Assembly: GCA_018824085.1 (NCBI GenBank)
Contig: JAHJHI010000013.1
Coordinates: 62,001 to 126,000, forward strand
From: Gammaproteobacteria bacterium
Lineage (GTDB): Bacteria > Pseudomonadota > Gammaproteobacteria > Burkholderiales > Rhodocyclaceae
Length of the DNA: 64,000 bases
Direction: 5' to 3'
Below, one piece after another: positions 1 through 8,019 of the stretch. Both the position numbers and the translations under genes were made by a program. The number at the start of each line of letters is the position of its first letter. Position 1 is the stretch's first letter. The notes beneath the pieces were generated by a model, which did not search any database, had not been told where the DNA came from, and saw only the letters and a list, made by a program, of their open reading frames with translations.

Positions 1-1
1 G

Positions 2-79
2 GTGCCGCTGTTCTGCGAAATCGGTGACAAGATCGAAATCGACACCCGCACCGGCGAGTACAAGAATCGCGTGAAATGA
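2..79 (+). CDS. efp: Elongation factor P, C-terminal end (partial)
   Basis: The window opens inside a gene whose last 25 codons read VPLFCEIGDKIEIDTRTGEY and then KNRVK before TGA. This is the C-terminal OB-fold (domain III) of elongation factor P, which binds ribosomes stalled on polyproline and stimulates peptide bond formation. The GDKI-DTRTGEY signature is very characteristic of the family. The Lys/Arg modification loop and the start lie outside the window, so nothing can be said about the modification type. An intrinsic terminator follows 34 bases downstream. Confidence 0.93.
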   Translation: MPLFCEIGDKIEIDTRTGEYKNRVK

Positions 80-112
80 CCGCGTGTCGGCGACCATGTG
101 TCGCGTCGTCGG

Positions 113-146
113 ACAAAGCCCCGCCCGAGTGCGGGGCTTTGTCGTT
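113..146 (+). terminator. Rho-independent terminator of efp
   Basis: A perfect 12-bp stem (ACAAAGCCCCGC paired with GCGGGGCTTTGT) with a 6-base loop is followed by CGTTT. It lies just after the efp stop and before the convergent methyltransferase gene, so it may serve both strands. Confidence 0.85.
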
Positions 147-796
147 TACGCCGCGACCGGCCTGCGCCAGACGCTTGCCAGCCAGATCTGCCGCTCGCGC
201 GGCAGTCCGGGCGGGCGGTAGTAGTGGGTCAGTTCGGAAAACCCCGCGCCGCCCATGAACGCGCGCCAGCCGTCGAGGGTGTGGTAACTGCCGAAGCGTT
301 CGCCGTACCAGCCCTCCTGGCCGTCACCGCGCGGATTGGAGCTGAACAGCACGCCGCCCGGACGCAGCGTGTGCCACAGCGCCTCGAGAACGCCTGGCAG
401 TGCGCGTGCCGGAACGTGGAACAGCGACGCGTTCGCGAACACGCCATCGAAGGCGGCCGGCGGCAGGTCCAGGGACAGGAAGTTCTGTTCGAGCACCGGG
501 CAGCCGCTGTAGGCACGCGCCATTGCTGCGGGTTTTGCTGCACCCTCGAGCCCGGTGGCCCGGTGGCCCATGCGCGCCAGCGTCAGCAGGTCCCGGCCCG
601 GTCCGCAGCCGAAATCAAGCACGTCGTAGGGTGGTTCGCCGGCGATGCAGGCCAGCATCGTCGCGATGTTCTGCCGCACATCGTGGTCGCGCGTGCCTTC
701 CCAGTAGTCGTCGGCGCAGCGGTCATAGTGACCGAGCGTCGAACTGGCCATCCGCTCGGGATCGTCGGCGGGCGAACGTGTGTCGTCTGATTCCAT
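146..796 (-). CDS. Class I SAM-dependent methyltransferase
   Basis: A 216-residue protein with a Rossmann-type methyltransferase fold. Motif I is visible as VLDFGCGPGRDLL (about residues 60-72), followed by an acidic end of strand 2 (TGLEG) and the later segment LRPGGVLFSSNPRGDG typical of the Methyltransf_11/25 group. The substrate cannot be read from the sequence. The start is placed at the ATG at 796 because an AGGAAAT-type ribosome site lies just upstream; the open frame runs further to 1000 but that part has no family-like sequence. It is convergent with efp and seems to be a single-gene unit. Confidence 0.85.
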   Translation of the reverse strand: MESDDTRSPADDPERMASSTLGHYDRCADDYWEGTRDHDVRQNIATMLACIAGEPPYDVLDFGCGPGRDLLTLARMGHRATGLEGAAKPAAMARAYSGCPVLEQNFLSLDLPPAAFDGVFANASLFHVPARALPGVLEALWHTLRPGGVLFSSNPRGDGQEGWYGERFGSYHTLDGWRAFMGGAGFSELTHYYRPPGLPRERQIWLASVWRRPVAA

Positions 797-1080
797 ATGA
801 ATTTCCTGCGGTCGGATGCGGGCTGGCGAAGGGGCATTCCGTAACATCAGGAAATGCCTTCGGCAAGTCGCTGTAAACCTTCTACTATCAATAAAAGGAT
901 GCGCGCGCGCAGCACGCAGGATCTCGCGCCGATCGCGCACCGCAGCACGTGCCGCGACATGATAACGACAGAAGCGGACGGTGACAGCGGTGTCCCGCAT
1001 CGGCGTTCCATGTTGTTCCCTCTGAGGGGTGGTGTGGCCGCCCGGGAACAGCTGTCGTCGACCGAACAGGAGAACGAGTC

Positions 1081-1680
1081 ATGAAAAGTGCAAGACCCCT
1101 CGATATTTCAATGGATCAGGCCGCCGAGGCACTTGAACACGAGTTCATTCCGCCTTTGATGGTCTTTCACACCGAGCCGGACGCGTGGTGCACGCCCTGG
1201 GACCGGCAACTGGATGCGGCACGCGCCTGGCAGGATGCAGGGGGCAACGTCGATAACGTGTGGGATGTGTGGGTACAGACGCCGCATCGCAGCGGTTCCA
1301 TGAGCCGCTTGCCGGACGAGGCGCCGACGATGGCGACCATCGTGCGCATGACGACGACCGTGGTGGCGGTGAGGGAACGGCTGTTGCGCGTGCAGACGGA
1401 GGCGACCGAGGTCGCGCGTGCCGAAATGGCGCTCCGGTGCGCGCCGTCGACCGATGTCGCCAATAACGACGGGCCATCCAGCCGGCGCTCGCTTGAAGAG
1501 CAGAACAGCGAGCGCGTGCTGGCGCTGGCGCGTGCCTGCGTCGACATGCTGGACGCTGCGCGCAGCAGCGTCGCCGCGCTTGCGGGCATGCCGGACAGGC
1601 GTGCGCCGCAGGAGGCGCCCTTTGTCGAGCGTCGCCGCTCGAATGTGGTGATCGGTTTCCCCGACCGCCGTACCGGCTGA
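1081..1680 (+). CDS. Hypothetical protein, 199 aa, no recognised family
   Basis: An open frame preceded by a good ribosome site (AGGAG, 10 bases before ATG). I do not recognise the product. It starts with an amphipathic, acidic N-terminus, has a Trp-rich patch (AWCTPWDRQ, VWDVWVQ, residues about 36-67), then a long predicted helical stretch (about 84-165) and a basic, Arg-rich C-terminal tail ending FPDRRTG. No signal peptide or membrane segment is visible. The helical middle and the residues near the end recall phasin-like granule proteins, but this is only an impression. It converges on the ABC exporter gene with 16 bases between stops. The 284 bases upstream hold no clear gene. Confidence 0.55.
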   Translation: MKSARPLDISMDQAAEALEHEFIPPLMVFHTEPDAWCTPWDRQLDAARAWQDAGGNVDNVWDVWVQTPHRSGSMSRLPDEAPTMATIVRMTTTVVAVRERLLRVQTEATEVARAEMALRCAPSTDVANNDGPSSRRSLEEQNSERVLALARACVDMLDAARSSVAALAGMPDRRAPQEAPFVERRRSNVVIGFPDRRTG

Positions 1681-1696
1681 CCGGGAAGGAAGCGGT

Positions 1697-3577
1697 TCAG
1701 GCCGTGACACCGGCCGCTTCCGCTGCTTCGGTGTCTGCCACGTCTGCGCCGAGAAAACCGCCGCTCTGGTGCGCCCACAGACGGGCGTAGAGGCCACCGC
1801 GCGCCAGCAGGCTGTGGTGATCGCCTTCTTCGACGATGCGTCCGTGATCGAGCACGATAAGCCGGTCCATCGCTGCAATCGTCGACAGGCGGTGCGCGAT
1901 GGCAACGACGGTCTTGCCTTCCATCAGGCGATACAGGCTGGCCTGGATCGCCGCTTCGACTTCGGAATCAAGCGCGCTGGTCGCCTCGTCCAGCAGCAGG
2001 ATGGGCGCGTCCTTCAGCATCACGCGGGCGATGGCGATGCGCTGGCGCTGCCCGCCCGACAGCTTGACGCCGCGTTCGCCGACGTGGGCGTCATAGCCGC
2101 GCCGGCCTTTCGGGTCCACGAGGCCGTCGATGAAATCCTGCGCTTCGGCGCGCCGTGCCGCGGCGACCATGTCGGCGTCGCTGGCGTCCGGGCGCCCGTA
2201 CAGGATGTTGTCGCGCACCGAGCGGTGCAGCAAGGATGTGTCCTGGGTCACCATGCCGATCTGAGCGCGCAGGCTGTCTTGCGTGGCCCGGGAGATGTCC
2301 TGGCCGTCGATCAGGATGCGGCCGCTTTCCAGATCAAAGAAGCGCAGCAGCAGATTGACGATGGTCGACTTCCCCGCGCCCGAACGACCGACGAGGCCGA
2401 TTTTCTCGCCCGGGCGGATGTGCAGCGACAGCCCGTCGATGACGCGCGCGCCGGGGCCACTGGCGTTGCCATAGTCGAATACGGCGTTGTCGACGCGGAT
2501 GTCGCCGTGCGTGACCGTGAGCGGCTTCGCGTCTTCGCGATCGACCACAGTGTGATGGCGCGACAGCGTATTGATGCCGTCGCGCACCGTACCCACCTGT
2601 TCAAACAGTGACGCCATTTCCCACATGACCCAGTGCGAAATGCCGTTCAGTCGCAGTGCCATCGCCGTCGCTGCGGCAACGGCGCCGATGCCGACCCGAT
2701 CATGCATCCACAGCCACAGCGTGGCGCCCGCGGTGCTGGCGATCAGCGCCATGCTCAGGATGTGGTTGACCACTTCGAAGCCGCTGACCAGCCGGCTCTG
2801 CGCGTACACCGGCGCCATGAAGTCGCGCATCGCGTCGCGGGCGTACTGCGCTTCGCGGGCGCTGTACGAGAACAGCTTGACGGTCGCGATATTGGTATAG
2901 GCGTCGGTGATGCGGCCGGTCATCAGCGAGCGCGCGTCGGCCTGAGCCTGCGCGGTACGGCCCAGTCGGGGCACGAAGTAGGTCATCGCGCAGGCGTACA
3001 GTGCCAGCCAGCCGACGAAGGGCAGCAGCAGCCAGGCGTCGAAACCGCCCACCAGAGACACCATGGTGACGAAGTAGATCAGCACGAACACCATGATGTC
3101 GGCCATGATCATCCAGGTGTCGCGCACCGCGAGCGCCGTCTGCATCACCTTGGCGGCCACGCGTCCGGCGAATTCGTCCTGATAGAAGCTCATGCTCTGG
3201 CCGAGCATGTGGCGGTGGAAGTTCCAGCGCAGGCGCATCGGGAAGTTGCCGGCCAGCGTCTGATGCTTGAGCATGGTCTGCAGCGCGATCACCAGCGGAC
3301 TCGCAAGCAGGATGCCCGCCAGCCACAGCAGGTGCACGCGCTCCTGCTGCCACAGCAGCGCTGGCTCGACCTTGCTCAGCCAGTCGACGATGTTGCCCAG
3401 CATGGCGAACAGCATGGCTTCGAACACGCCGATCAGCGCGGTGCACAGCGTCATTGTCGCGATGAATCCGCGCATGCCGCGCGTGCACGACCACAGGAAG
3501 GCAAACAAGCCGGCCGGCGGCGCGGCGGGCGCGCCCTCGGGGTAGGGATCGACCAGTTTTTCGAAAAAACTCAGCAA
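1697..3577 (-). CDS. ABC exporter, fused membrane and ATPase domains
   Basis: A 626-residue half-transporter of the MsbA/lipid and multidrug exporter type. The N-terminal part (about 35-335) holds six membrane segments with the coupling-helix region FYQDEFAGRVAAKVMQ. The ATPase domain has Walker A GRSGAGKS (397-404), Q-loop VTQD (443-446), signature LSGGQ (506-510), Walker B ILLLDE (526-531) and the H-loop AHRLST near 562. All catalytic residues are present, so a working homodimer is expected. The substrate is unknown. It is transcribed alone, with about 210 bases before the next upstream gene. N-terminal PYPEGAPAAPPAG resembles a recognisable proteobacterial subgroup, but no function is assigned to it. 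Confidence 0.92.
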   Translation of the reverse strand: MLSFFEKLVDPYPEGAPAAPPAGLFAFLWSCTRGMRGFIATMTLCTALIGVFEAMLFAMLGNIVDWLSKVEPALLWQQERVHLLWLAGILLASPLVIALQTMLKHQTLAGNFPMRLRWNFHRHMLGQSMSFYQDEFAGRVAAKVMQTALAVRDTWMIMADIMVFVLIYFVTMVSLVGGFDAWLLLPFVGWLALYACAMTYFVPRLGRTAQAQADARSLMTGRITDAYTNIATVKLFSYSAREAQYARDAMRDFMAPVYAQSRLVSGFEVVNHILSMALIASTAGATLWLWMHDRVGIGAVAAATAMALRLNGISHWVMWEMASLFEQVGTVRDGINTLSRHHTVVDREDAKPLTVTHGDIRVDNAVFDYGNASGPGARVIDGLSLHIRPGEKIGLVGRSGAGKSTIVNLLLRFFDLESGRILIDGQDISRATQDSLRAQIGMVTQDTSLLHRSVRDNILYGRPDASDADMVAAARRAEAQDFIDGLVDPKGRRGYDAHVGERGVKLSGGQRQRIAIARVMLKDAPILLLDEATSALDSEVEAAIQASLYRLMEGKTVVAIAHRLSTIAAMDRLIVLDHGRIVEEGDHHSLLARGGLYARLWAHQSGGFLGADVADTEAAEAAGVTA

Positions 3578-3790
3578 CTAGACTCCTTCGGCGCGGCGGC
3601 GATGCCGCGCTGTGCTTTCGGGGTGGCCGGGCTTGCCGGGGCTGGCGCGGGGCTCGCGCCGTGGCGCCGCTGCATTGTTGTCGGGCATTGTGACGGGCGT
3701 CGATGGGCCGGCAGACGAGTGCCCCGCCGTGCGGCGCCCCGGAATCACGCGGATTGGGCAGCACTGCCGGGAAAACGTTGCGTCGCGTGT

Positions 3791-4288
3791 CTACAGCACG
3801 ACCACGCGGTCCGGCAATTCGTTGTGGCTGTTGCCGTCGGGCGGGAAGTGACGCGCCAGTGCCTGCGTCACGGCTTGCACCGCCTCGAGCATGCCGTCAC
3901 CGAATTCGCCGCCCCGGAAGCGTCTCTCCAGCCGTTCGCACAACGCCGACCATTCTGCGTCGCCGACCGCGACCTGGATGCCGCGATCGGCAACGATTTC
4001 GATGTCGTGATCGGCCATCAGCAGGTAGATCAGAACGCCGCTGTTGTGCGCCGTGTCCCAGATGCGCAGCGCGGAAAACACCTCGATCGCACGCTCGCGG
4101 CCACTGTGGCCGCGCAGTGCGGCCAGCGGATGGAGCGCGCCCTCGATGACGACCCGCAGCTCTCCGGCGTGGCGCTTTTCGCTGGCTTCCACGGCCTGTT
4201 CGATCGCCTCCAGCGTGCGCGCGGGAAAGGCGCGGCTCACCCGCCAGGGCGGGGCGCTCAGGTGGCGCAGGCATCGAGCAATACTCAT
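3791..4288 (-). CDS. TPM domain protein (short, cytoplasmic-type)
   Basis: A 165-residue protein with a TPM domain, seen in the segments ELRVVIEGALHPL, FSALRIWDTAHNSGVLIYLL and DIEIVADRGIQVAV. TPM domains occur in YgcG-like proteins and in a plant photosystem repair protein; a phosphatase activity has been reported for some. Unlike the adjacent larger TPM protein it has no obvious signal peptide or Gly-rich tail. The start is the ATG at 4288, one base after the stop of the upstream gene, so the two are almost certainly translated from one message as the last member of the lemA operon. Confidence 0.82.
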   Translation of the reverse strand: MSIARCLRHLSAPPWRVSRAFPARTLEAIEQAVEASEKRHAGELRVVIEGALHPLAALRGHSGRERAIEVFSALRIWDTAHNSGVLIYLLMADHDIEIVADRGIQVAVGDAEWSALCERLERRFRGGEFGDGMLEAVQAVTQALARHFPPDGNSHNELPDRVVVL

Positions 4289-4289
4289 G

Positions 4290-5123
4290 TCACCATCTCC
4301 CCGAGGCACCGCCACCGCCGAAGCCGCCGCCTCCGCCGCTGAAACCACCTCCACCACCACCGCGGCCGAAGCCGCCGCCGCCCATTCCGCCGATGCCGCG
4401 ACCGCCGCCGAACAGCGTGACGAACAAGGCAATGATGCCGGCGACGACGGCGATGGAGGCTGCGCCAGCCATGAACCAGGCGATGACGCCGACCGCGCCG
4501 CCGGTGACCAGCGCGCCGGGCAGGCGGCCGAGCATCGCGCGCAGCACGCCGCCCATGGCCAGCGCGATGATGAACAGCACCGGCACGTATTGTTCGACGC
4601 CGCCGTCCGGCCCGGCTTGCCGCGCCGACACCGCCGGCAGCGCTTCGCCGTCGATGACCGACATCATGCTGGCGACGCCCGCCGTGATGCCGCCGTTGAA
4701 ATCGCCCTGCCGGAAGCGGGGCGTGATGATATCGGACACGATGCGCTTGGCCGTGATGTCGCTCAGCGCCCCTTCGAGGCCATAACCGACTTCGATGCGC
4801 AGGGCGCGGTCGTCCTTTGCCACCAGCAACAGCGCGCCGTCATCGACGCCCTTGCGGCCGAGCTTCCAGCTTTCCACCACGCGCAGCGCGTATTGTTCGA
4901 CCGTTTCAGGCGCCGTCGTCGGCACGATGAGCACGGCGATCTGGCTGCCCTTGCGCTGTTCGAAGTCCTGCAGCGTGCGTTCGAGCACTGCCGTCTCCGC
5001 GGCGCTCAGCGTGGCGGTTTCGTCCGTCACGCGTGCGCTTGGTGGTGGCACCGCAAGCTGCGCGAATGCGCTGCCGGCTAGCAGCAACAGCACGCCGCAG
5101 GCGGCGCGCAGACGGGCGGCCAT
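4290..5123 (-). CDS. TPM domain membrane protein, YgcG family
   Basis: A 277-residue exported protein. It begins with a signal peptide (RLRAACGVLLLLAGSAFA, cleavage before QLAVPPP), continues with a periplasmic TPM domain (about 30-150, with GSQIAVLIVPTTAPETVEQY and DRALRIEVGYGLEGAL), then two or three hydrophobic segments (about 170-245) and a Gly-rich tail of FGRGGGGGGFSGGG type ending GRW. This is the usual partner of LemA. The start is set at the ATG at 5123, two bases after the lemA stop; a GTG at 5129 would overlap lemA by four bases and is the alternative. The role of the pair in envelope stress or maintenance is only partly understood. Confidence 0.88.
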   Translation of the reverse strand: MAARLRAACGVLLLLAGSAFAQLAVPPPSARVTDETATLSAAETAVLERTLQDFEQRKGSQIAVLIVPTTAPETVEQYALRVVESWKLGRKGVDDGALLLVAKDDRALRIEVGYGLEGALSDITAKRIVSDIITPRFRQGDFNGGITAGVASMMSVIDGEALPAVSARQAGPDGGVEQYVPVLFIIALAMGGVLRAMLGRLPGALVTGGAVGVIAWFMAGAASIAVVAGIIALFVTLFGGGRGIGGMGGGGFGRGGGGGGFSGGGGGFGGGGASGRW

Positions 5124-5125
5124 GT

Positions 5126-5737
5126 TCACTTCGCGGCGTCCGCCGGCTTGCCGCCGAAATCGACCACGGGCGGGCGGGAAATTTCCGCTTCGTTTTCGAC
5201 GGTGAAGTTGGGCTTCACGCTGTGGCCGAACATCATCGCCGTCAGGTTGCTCGGGAAGGAACGCACCGTCACGTTGTAGTCCTGCACTGCCTTGATGTAG
5301 CGGTTGCGGGCCACGGTGATGCGGTTCTCCGTGCCTTCGAGCTGCGCCTGAAGGTCACGGAAGTTGGCGTCGGACTTGAGGTCGGGGTAGTTCTCGGTCA
5401 CCACCAGCAGGCGTGACAGCGCGCCGGACAGCTCGCCCTGCGCCGCCTGGAATTTCGCCAGCGCCTGAGGGTCGTCAAGCATTTCCGGCGTCATCTGCAC
5501 GGCGCCCACGCGGGCCCGTGCTTCGGTGACGCGCGTCAGGACTTCCTTTTCCTGGTCGGCGAAGCCCTTGACCGTGTTGACCAGATTCGGAATCAGGTCG
5601 GCGCGGCGCTGGTACTGGTTGACCACTTCGGACCAGCTGGCCGTGACCTGTTCGTCGCCCGACTGCAGCGTGTTGTAGCCGCAGCCGGACAGACCGAGAG
5701 TGAGAACGGCGAGAATTGAAACCCAGAGCTTGCGCAT
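5126..5737 (-). CDS. lemA: LemA family lipoprotein
   Basis: A 203-residue LemA protein with a lipobox (LGLSGC, Cys19), unlike many LemA proteins which carry only a membrane anchor. The conserved core is clear: YQRRADLIPNLVNTVKGFA (about 43-61), LTRVTEARA, LVVTENYPDLKSDANFRDLQ and the helical hairpin up to RNRYIKAVQDYN. It is the first gene of a three-gene operon with two TPM-domain genes, an arrangement common in proteobacteria. The exact molecular role is unknown; membrane-associated scaffold functions have been proposed. Confidence 0.93.
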   Translation of the reverse strand: MRKLWVSILAVLTLGLSGCGYNTLQSGDEQVTASWSEVVNQYQRRADLIPNLVNTVKGFADQEKEVLTRVTEARARVGAVQMTPEMLDDPQALAKFQAAQGELSGALSRLLVVTENYPDLKSDANFRDLQAQLEGTENRITVARNRYIKAVQDYNVTVRSFPSNLTAMMFGHSVKPNFTVENEAEISRPPVVDFGGKPADAAK

Positions 5738-5831
5738 CGTGCCTCCGCTTGAATGAATGAACCGGGCAGAAGATGGGGGCTAACGCCCCCGGATGCAAGC
5801 AGCGCGCATATGCACGCGCTGCCGGGGCGGC

Positions 5832-6617
5832 TCAGTCGACGACGCCCAGTGCGGTCTGGCTGAAGCCGGCGTCGACATAGGTGACTTCGCCGGTGATGCC
5901 GCTCGCGAGGTCGGACAGCAGGAAAGCGGCGACGTTGCCCACTTCCTGGATCGTCACGTTGCGGCGCAGCGGCGCAACCTTTTCGTTGTAGGACAGCAGC
6001 TTTCCGAAATTGCCGATGCCGGACGCGGCCAGCGTCTTGATCGGACCGGCCGACACGGCGTTCGCACGGATGCCCTGCGGGCCGAGGGCGGCCGCGACGT
6101 AGCGCACCGACGCTTCCAGGCTGGCCTTCGCCAGCCCCATGACGTTGTAGTTGGGCAGTGCGCGCACCGCGCCGAGGTAGGACAGCGTCAGCAGCGCGCC
6201 ATTGCGTCCCTGCATCATCGGCCGTGCGGCCTTTGCCAGAGCCGGGAAGCTGTAGGCGCTGACGTCGTGCGCGATGCGGAATGCCTCACGCGACAGGCCG
6301 TCGAGGAAGTCGCCGTCCAGCGCTTCGCCTGGCGCGAAGGCGATGGAGTGGACCAGACCGTCAAGGCCGTCCCACTTCGTTGCCAGCTGTTCGAACAGCG
6401 CAGCGATCTGCGCGTCGTCGCCGACGTCGCAGGCGAACACCATTTTGGAACCGAAATCGGCGGCCATCTTGCTGACGCGATCGGTGAAACGCTCGTTCTG
6501 GTACGTGAAAGCCAGCTCGGCGCCTTCGCGAAAACAGGCTTGAGCGATGCCGTAGGCGATCGAACGGTTGGACAGCAGTCCGGTGATCAGAATTTTCTTG
6601 CCGGCGAGAAAGCCCAT
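5832..6617 (-). CDS. fabI: Enoyl-[acyl-carrier-protein] reductase (NADH)
   Basis: A 261-residue FabI that catalyses the last reductive step of fatty acid elongation. The N-terminal nucleotide-binding motif [13 protein letters not shown] (11-23), the active-site Tyr147 and Tyr157 (in SYLGA and [10 protein letters not shown]) and Lys164 align with the E. coli positions shifted by one. The length is the usual one. The start at 6617 follows a TGGAGACGCAC ribosome site; upstream reading-frame sequence is not family-like. A consensus TATAAT box lies about 46 bases upstream. It is divergent from the RNase HI-like gene. Confidence 0.97.
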   Translation of the reverse strand: MGFLAGKKILITGLLSNRSIAYGIAQACFREGAELAFTYQNERFTDRVSKMAADFGSKMVFACDVGDDAQIAALFEQLATKWDGLDGLVHSIAFAPGEALDGDFLDGLSREAFRIAHDVSAYSFPALAKAARPMMQGRNGALLTLSYLGAVRALPNYNVMGLAKASLEASVRYVAAALGPQGIRANAVSAGPIKTLAASGIGNFGKLLSYNEKVAPLRRNVTIQEVGNVAAFLLSDLASGITGEVTYVDAGFSQTALGVVD

Positions 6618-6662
6618 GTGCGTCTCCAGTATCCCGGCATGAGGCCGGTCGGGGGAGGGCGG

Positions 6663-6668
6663 ATTATA
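6663..6668 (-). promoter_or_regulatory. Probable -10 box of fabI
   Basis: On the minus strand the sequence CCCCTATAATCC gives a perfect TATAAT about 46 bases before the fabI ATG. No convincing TTGACA-like box sits 16-18 bases further up, so the promoter would depend on an activator or on a weak -35. Confidence 0.45.
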
Positions 6669-6719
6669 GGGGAAGCGGGCCCGCTCGCGGCGCTGCGCCC
6701 GCCCGACGGCAGTGGTGCC

Positions 6720-7295
6720 GTGCGGACCGTGGCACCATCGGACTTTCCGTTGCCGCTGCAATACGTGCCCGCACCTTCCGACACTGCCGCAGATGCGGTC
6801 CCCGAATCCAGCGCTTCCGAACGCTGGCAGCTGTGGTTCGACGGCTGCGCCCAGCCCAATCCGGGCCGGCTCGGGCTGGGCGCGCTGCTGCTTTCGCCGG
6901 CCGGCGAGCGCATCGAACTGTCGCTGCCCGGTGCGCGTTCGGGTTGCAACAACGAGGCCGAGGTCGGCGCATTGTGCGCGGCTCTCGAACATGCGCACGC
7001 GGCCGGCGCGCGTCATCTGCAGGTGCGCGGCGACAGCGACTTCGCGGTGCGTCACTTGCGTGGCGAGCAGCGCACGGCCGTCATGGCGCTGCAGACGCTG
7101 GTCGGCCGGGCGCGGGATCTGCTCTCGCATTTCGATTCGGTCGATCTGCAGTGGGTGCCGCGCCACCGCAATCTCGACGCGGACCGCCTGTCGCGCGCGG
7201 CGCTCGGCCTGCCGGCCAAGCCGGCGCCGGTGCCGGGGCACGGCAAGCCGAAGCGCCGGCCGCGTGTGGCGCCGAGGGCGCGCAGGCCGGACTGA
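6720..7295 (+). CDS. RNase HI-family protein
   Basis: About 191 residues with an RNase H fold: [19 protein letters not shown] supplies the first Asp, [14 protein letters not shown] the Glu, [11 protein letters not shown] the second Asp and [18 protein letters not shown] the last Asp. These four acidic positions match the DEDD centre of the bacterial and archaeal RNase HI paralogues used for RNA-DNA hybrid cleavage. It is followed by a basic, Pro-rich tail (about 30 residues, [15 protein letters not shown]). No ATG is available; GTG at 6720 is chosen, GTG at 6729 or 6762 are alternatives. A separate canonical rnhA lies at 25500, so this is a paralogue. Its cellular job is not known from sequence. 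Confidence 0.8.
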   Translation: MRTVAPSDFPLPLQYVPAPSDTAADAVPESSASERWQLWFDGCAQPNPGRLGLGALLLSPAGERIELSLPGARSGCNNEAEVGALCAALEHAHAAGARHLQVRGDSDFAVRHLRGEQRTAVMALQTLVGRARDLLSHFDSVDLQWVPRHRNLDADRLSRAALGLPAKPAPVPGHGKPKRRPRVAPRARRPD

Positions 7296-7456
7296 GCACC
7301 GCGCAGCGACGGCGTTGCGCGCAGGGGACGCAACAGACTGATGCAGCGTCGATACACCGATGGCGTCCGGGCTTGCGTGTGGGCGCACACGGGTGCGATG
7401 GTTCGGGCTTGCATGCAGATTGCAGTACCGCAACACATACCAAAGGAGACACAGAC

Positions 7457-8005
7457 ATGTCAGGAAGAATCGTATTTCGCAGTGGTGAAGCACTGGTGGC
7501 CGGCGGCCCCGCCGGAACCGCAGCAGAGCCGGAAGTGGTGATCGGCGAGCTGGACGGTCCGGTCGGCACCGCGCTGGCGACGCTCACCGGTGACCAGGTG
7601 AAGGGGCACACGCGCGTGTTCGCCATCCTGAATACCGACATCCAGGTGCGCCCGCTCACGCTGATGGTGAGCAAGGTGACGGTGAAGGACGAGCGCTACA
7701 CCAACATCCTGATGGGGACGGTGCAGGCGGCGATCGCCAATGGCGTGCTCGACGCGGTGCGTGCAGGCGACATTCCGAAGGAAAAGGCGAACGACCTCGG
7801 CATCATCGTGTCCGTGTGGCTCAATCCGATGGTCGCCACGGCCAAGGACCTCGACCACAAGGTGCTGTTCGACATCCATCGCAAGGCGATGGCGCGCGCC
7901 ATCCACAAGGCGATGAACAACCAGCCCGACATCGACTGGCTGCTGGAGAACCAGGAAAAGATCGTCCACAAGTACTACCAGATGGGGCTCGACGGAAAGA
8001 TCTGA
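7457..8005 (+). CDS. Formaldehyde-activating enzyme (Fae)-like protein
   Basis: A 182-residue homologue of Fae, which condenses formaldehyde with tetrahydromethanopterin in methylotrophs. Shared features are SGEALVAG (9-16), [13 protein letters not shown] (27-39), the block [17 protein letters not shown] (64-80) and [18 protein letters not shown] (105-122). Compared from memory with Methylobacterium Fae, the catalytic His17 appears replaced by Glu24 (AEPEVVIG versus AHIDLIIG), and a C-terminal extension [14 protein letters not shown] is present. It is therefore best seen as a divergent Fae paralogue rather than a proven enzyme; regulatory or sensing roles are possible. An ideal AAAGGAGAC ribosome site precedes the ATG. 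No other C1 gene is adjacent. Confidence 0.85.
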   Translation: MSGRIVFRSGEALVAGGPAGTAAEPEVVIGELDGPVGTALATLTGDQVKGHTRVFAILNTDIQVRPLTLMVSKVTVKDERYTNILMGTVQAAIANGVLDAVRAGDIPKEKANDLGIIVSVWLNPMVATAKDLDHKVLFDIHRKAMARAIHKAMNNQPDIDWLLENQEKIVHKYYQMGLDGKI

Positions 8006-8019
8006 CCGGCGCTGCGGCG

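Noticed and set aside
2633-4342. Long plus-strand open frame (569 codons) opposite the ABC exporter and TPM genes
   Set aside because: High-GC antisense shadow: composition is His/Gln/Arg-rich and unlike any protein family, while the minus strand encodes recognised domains.
7377-7390. Small dyad GTGTG/CACAC upstream of the Fae-like gene
   Set aside because: Short and GC-rich; expected by chance in this composition.
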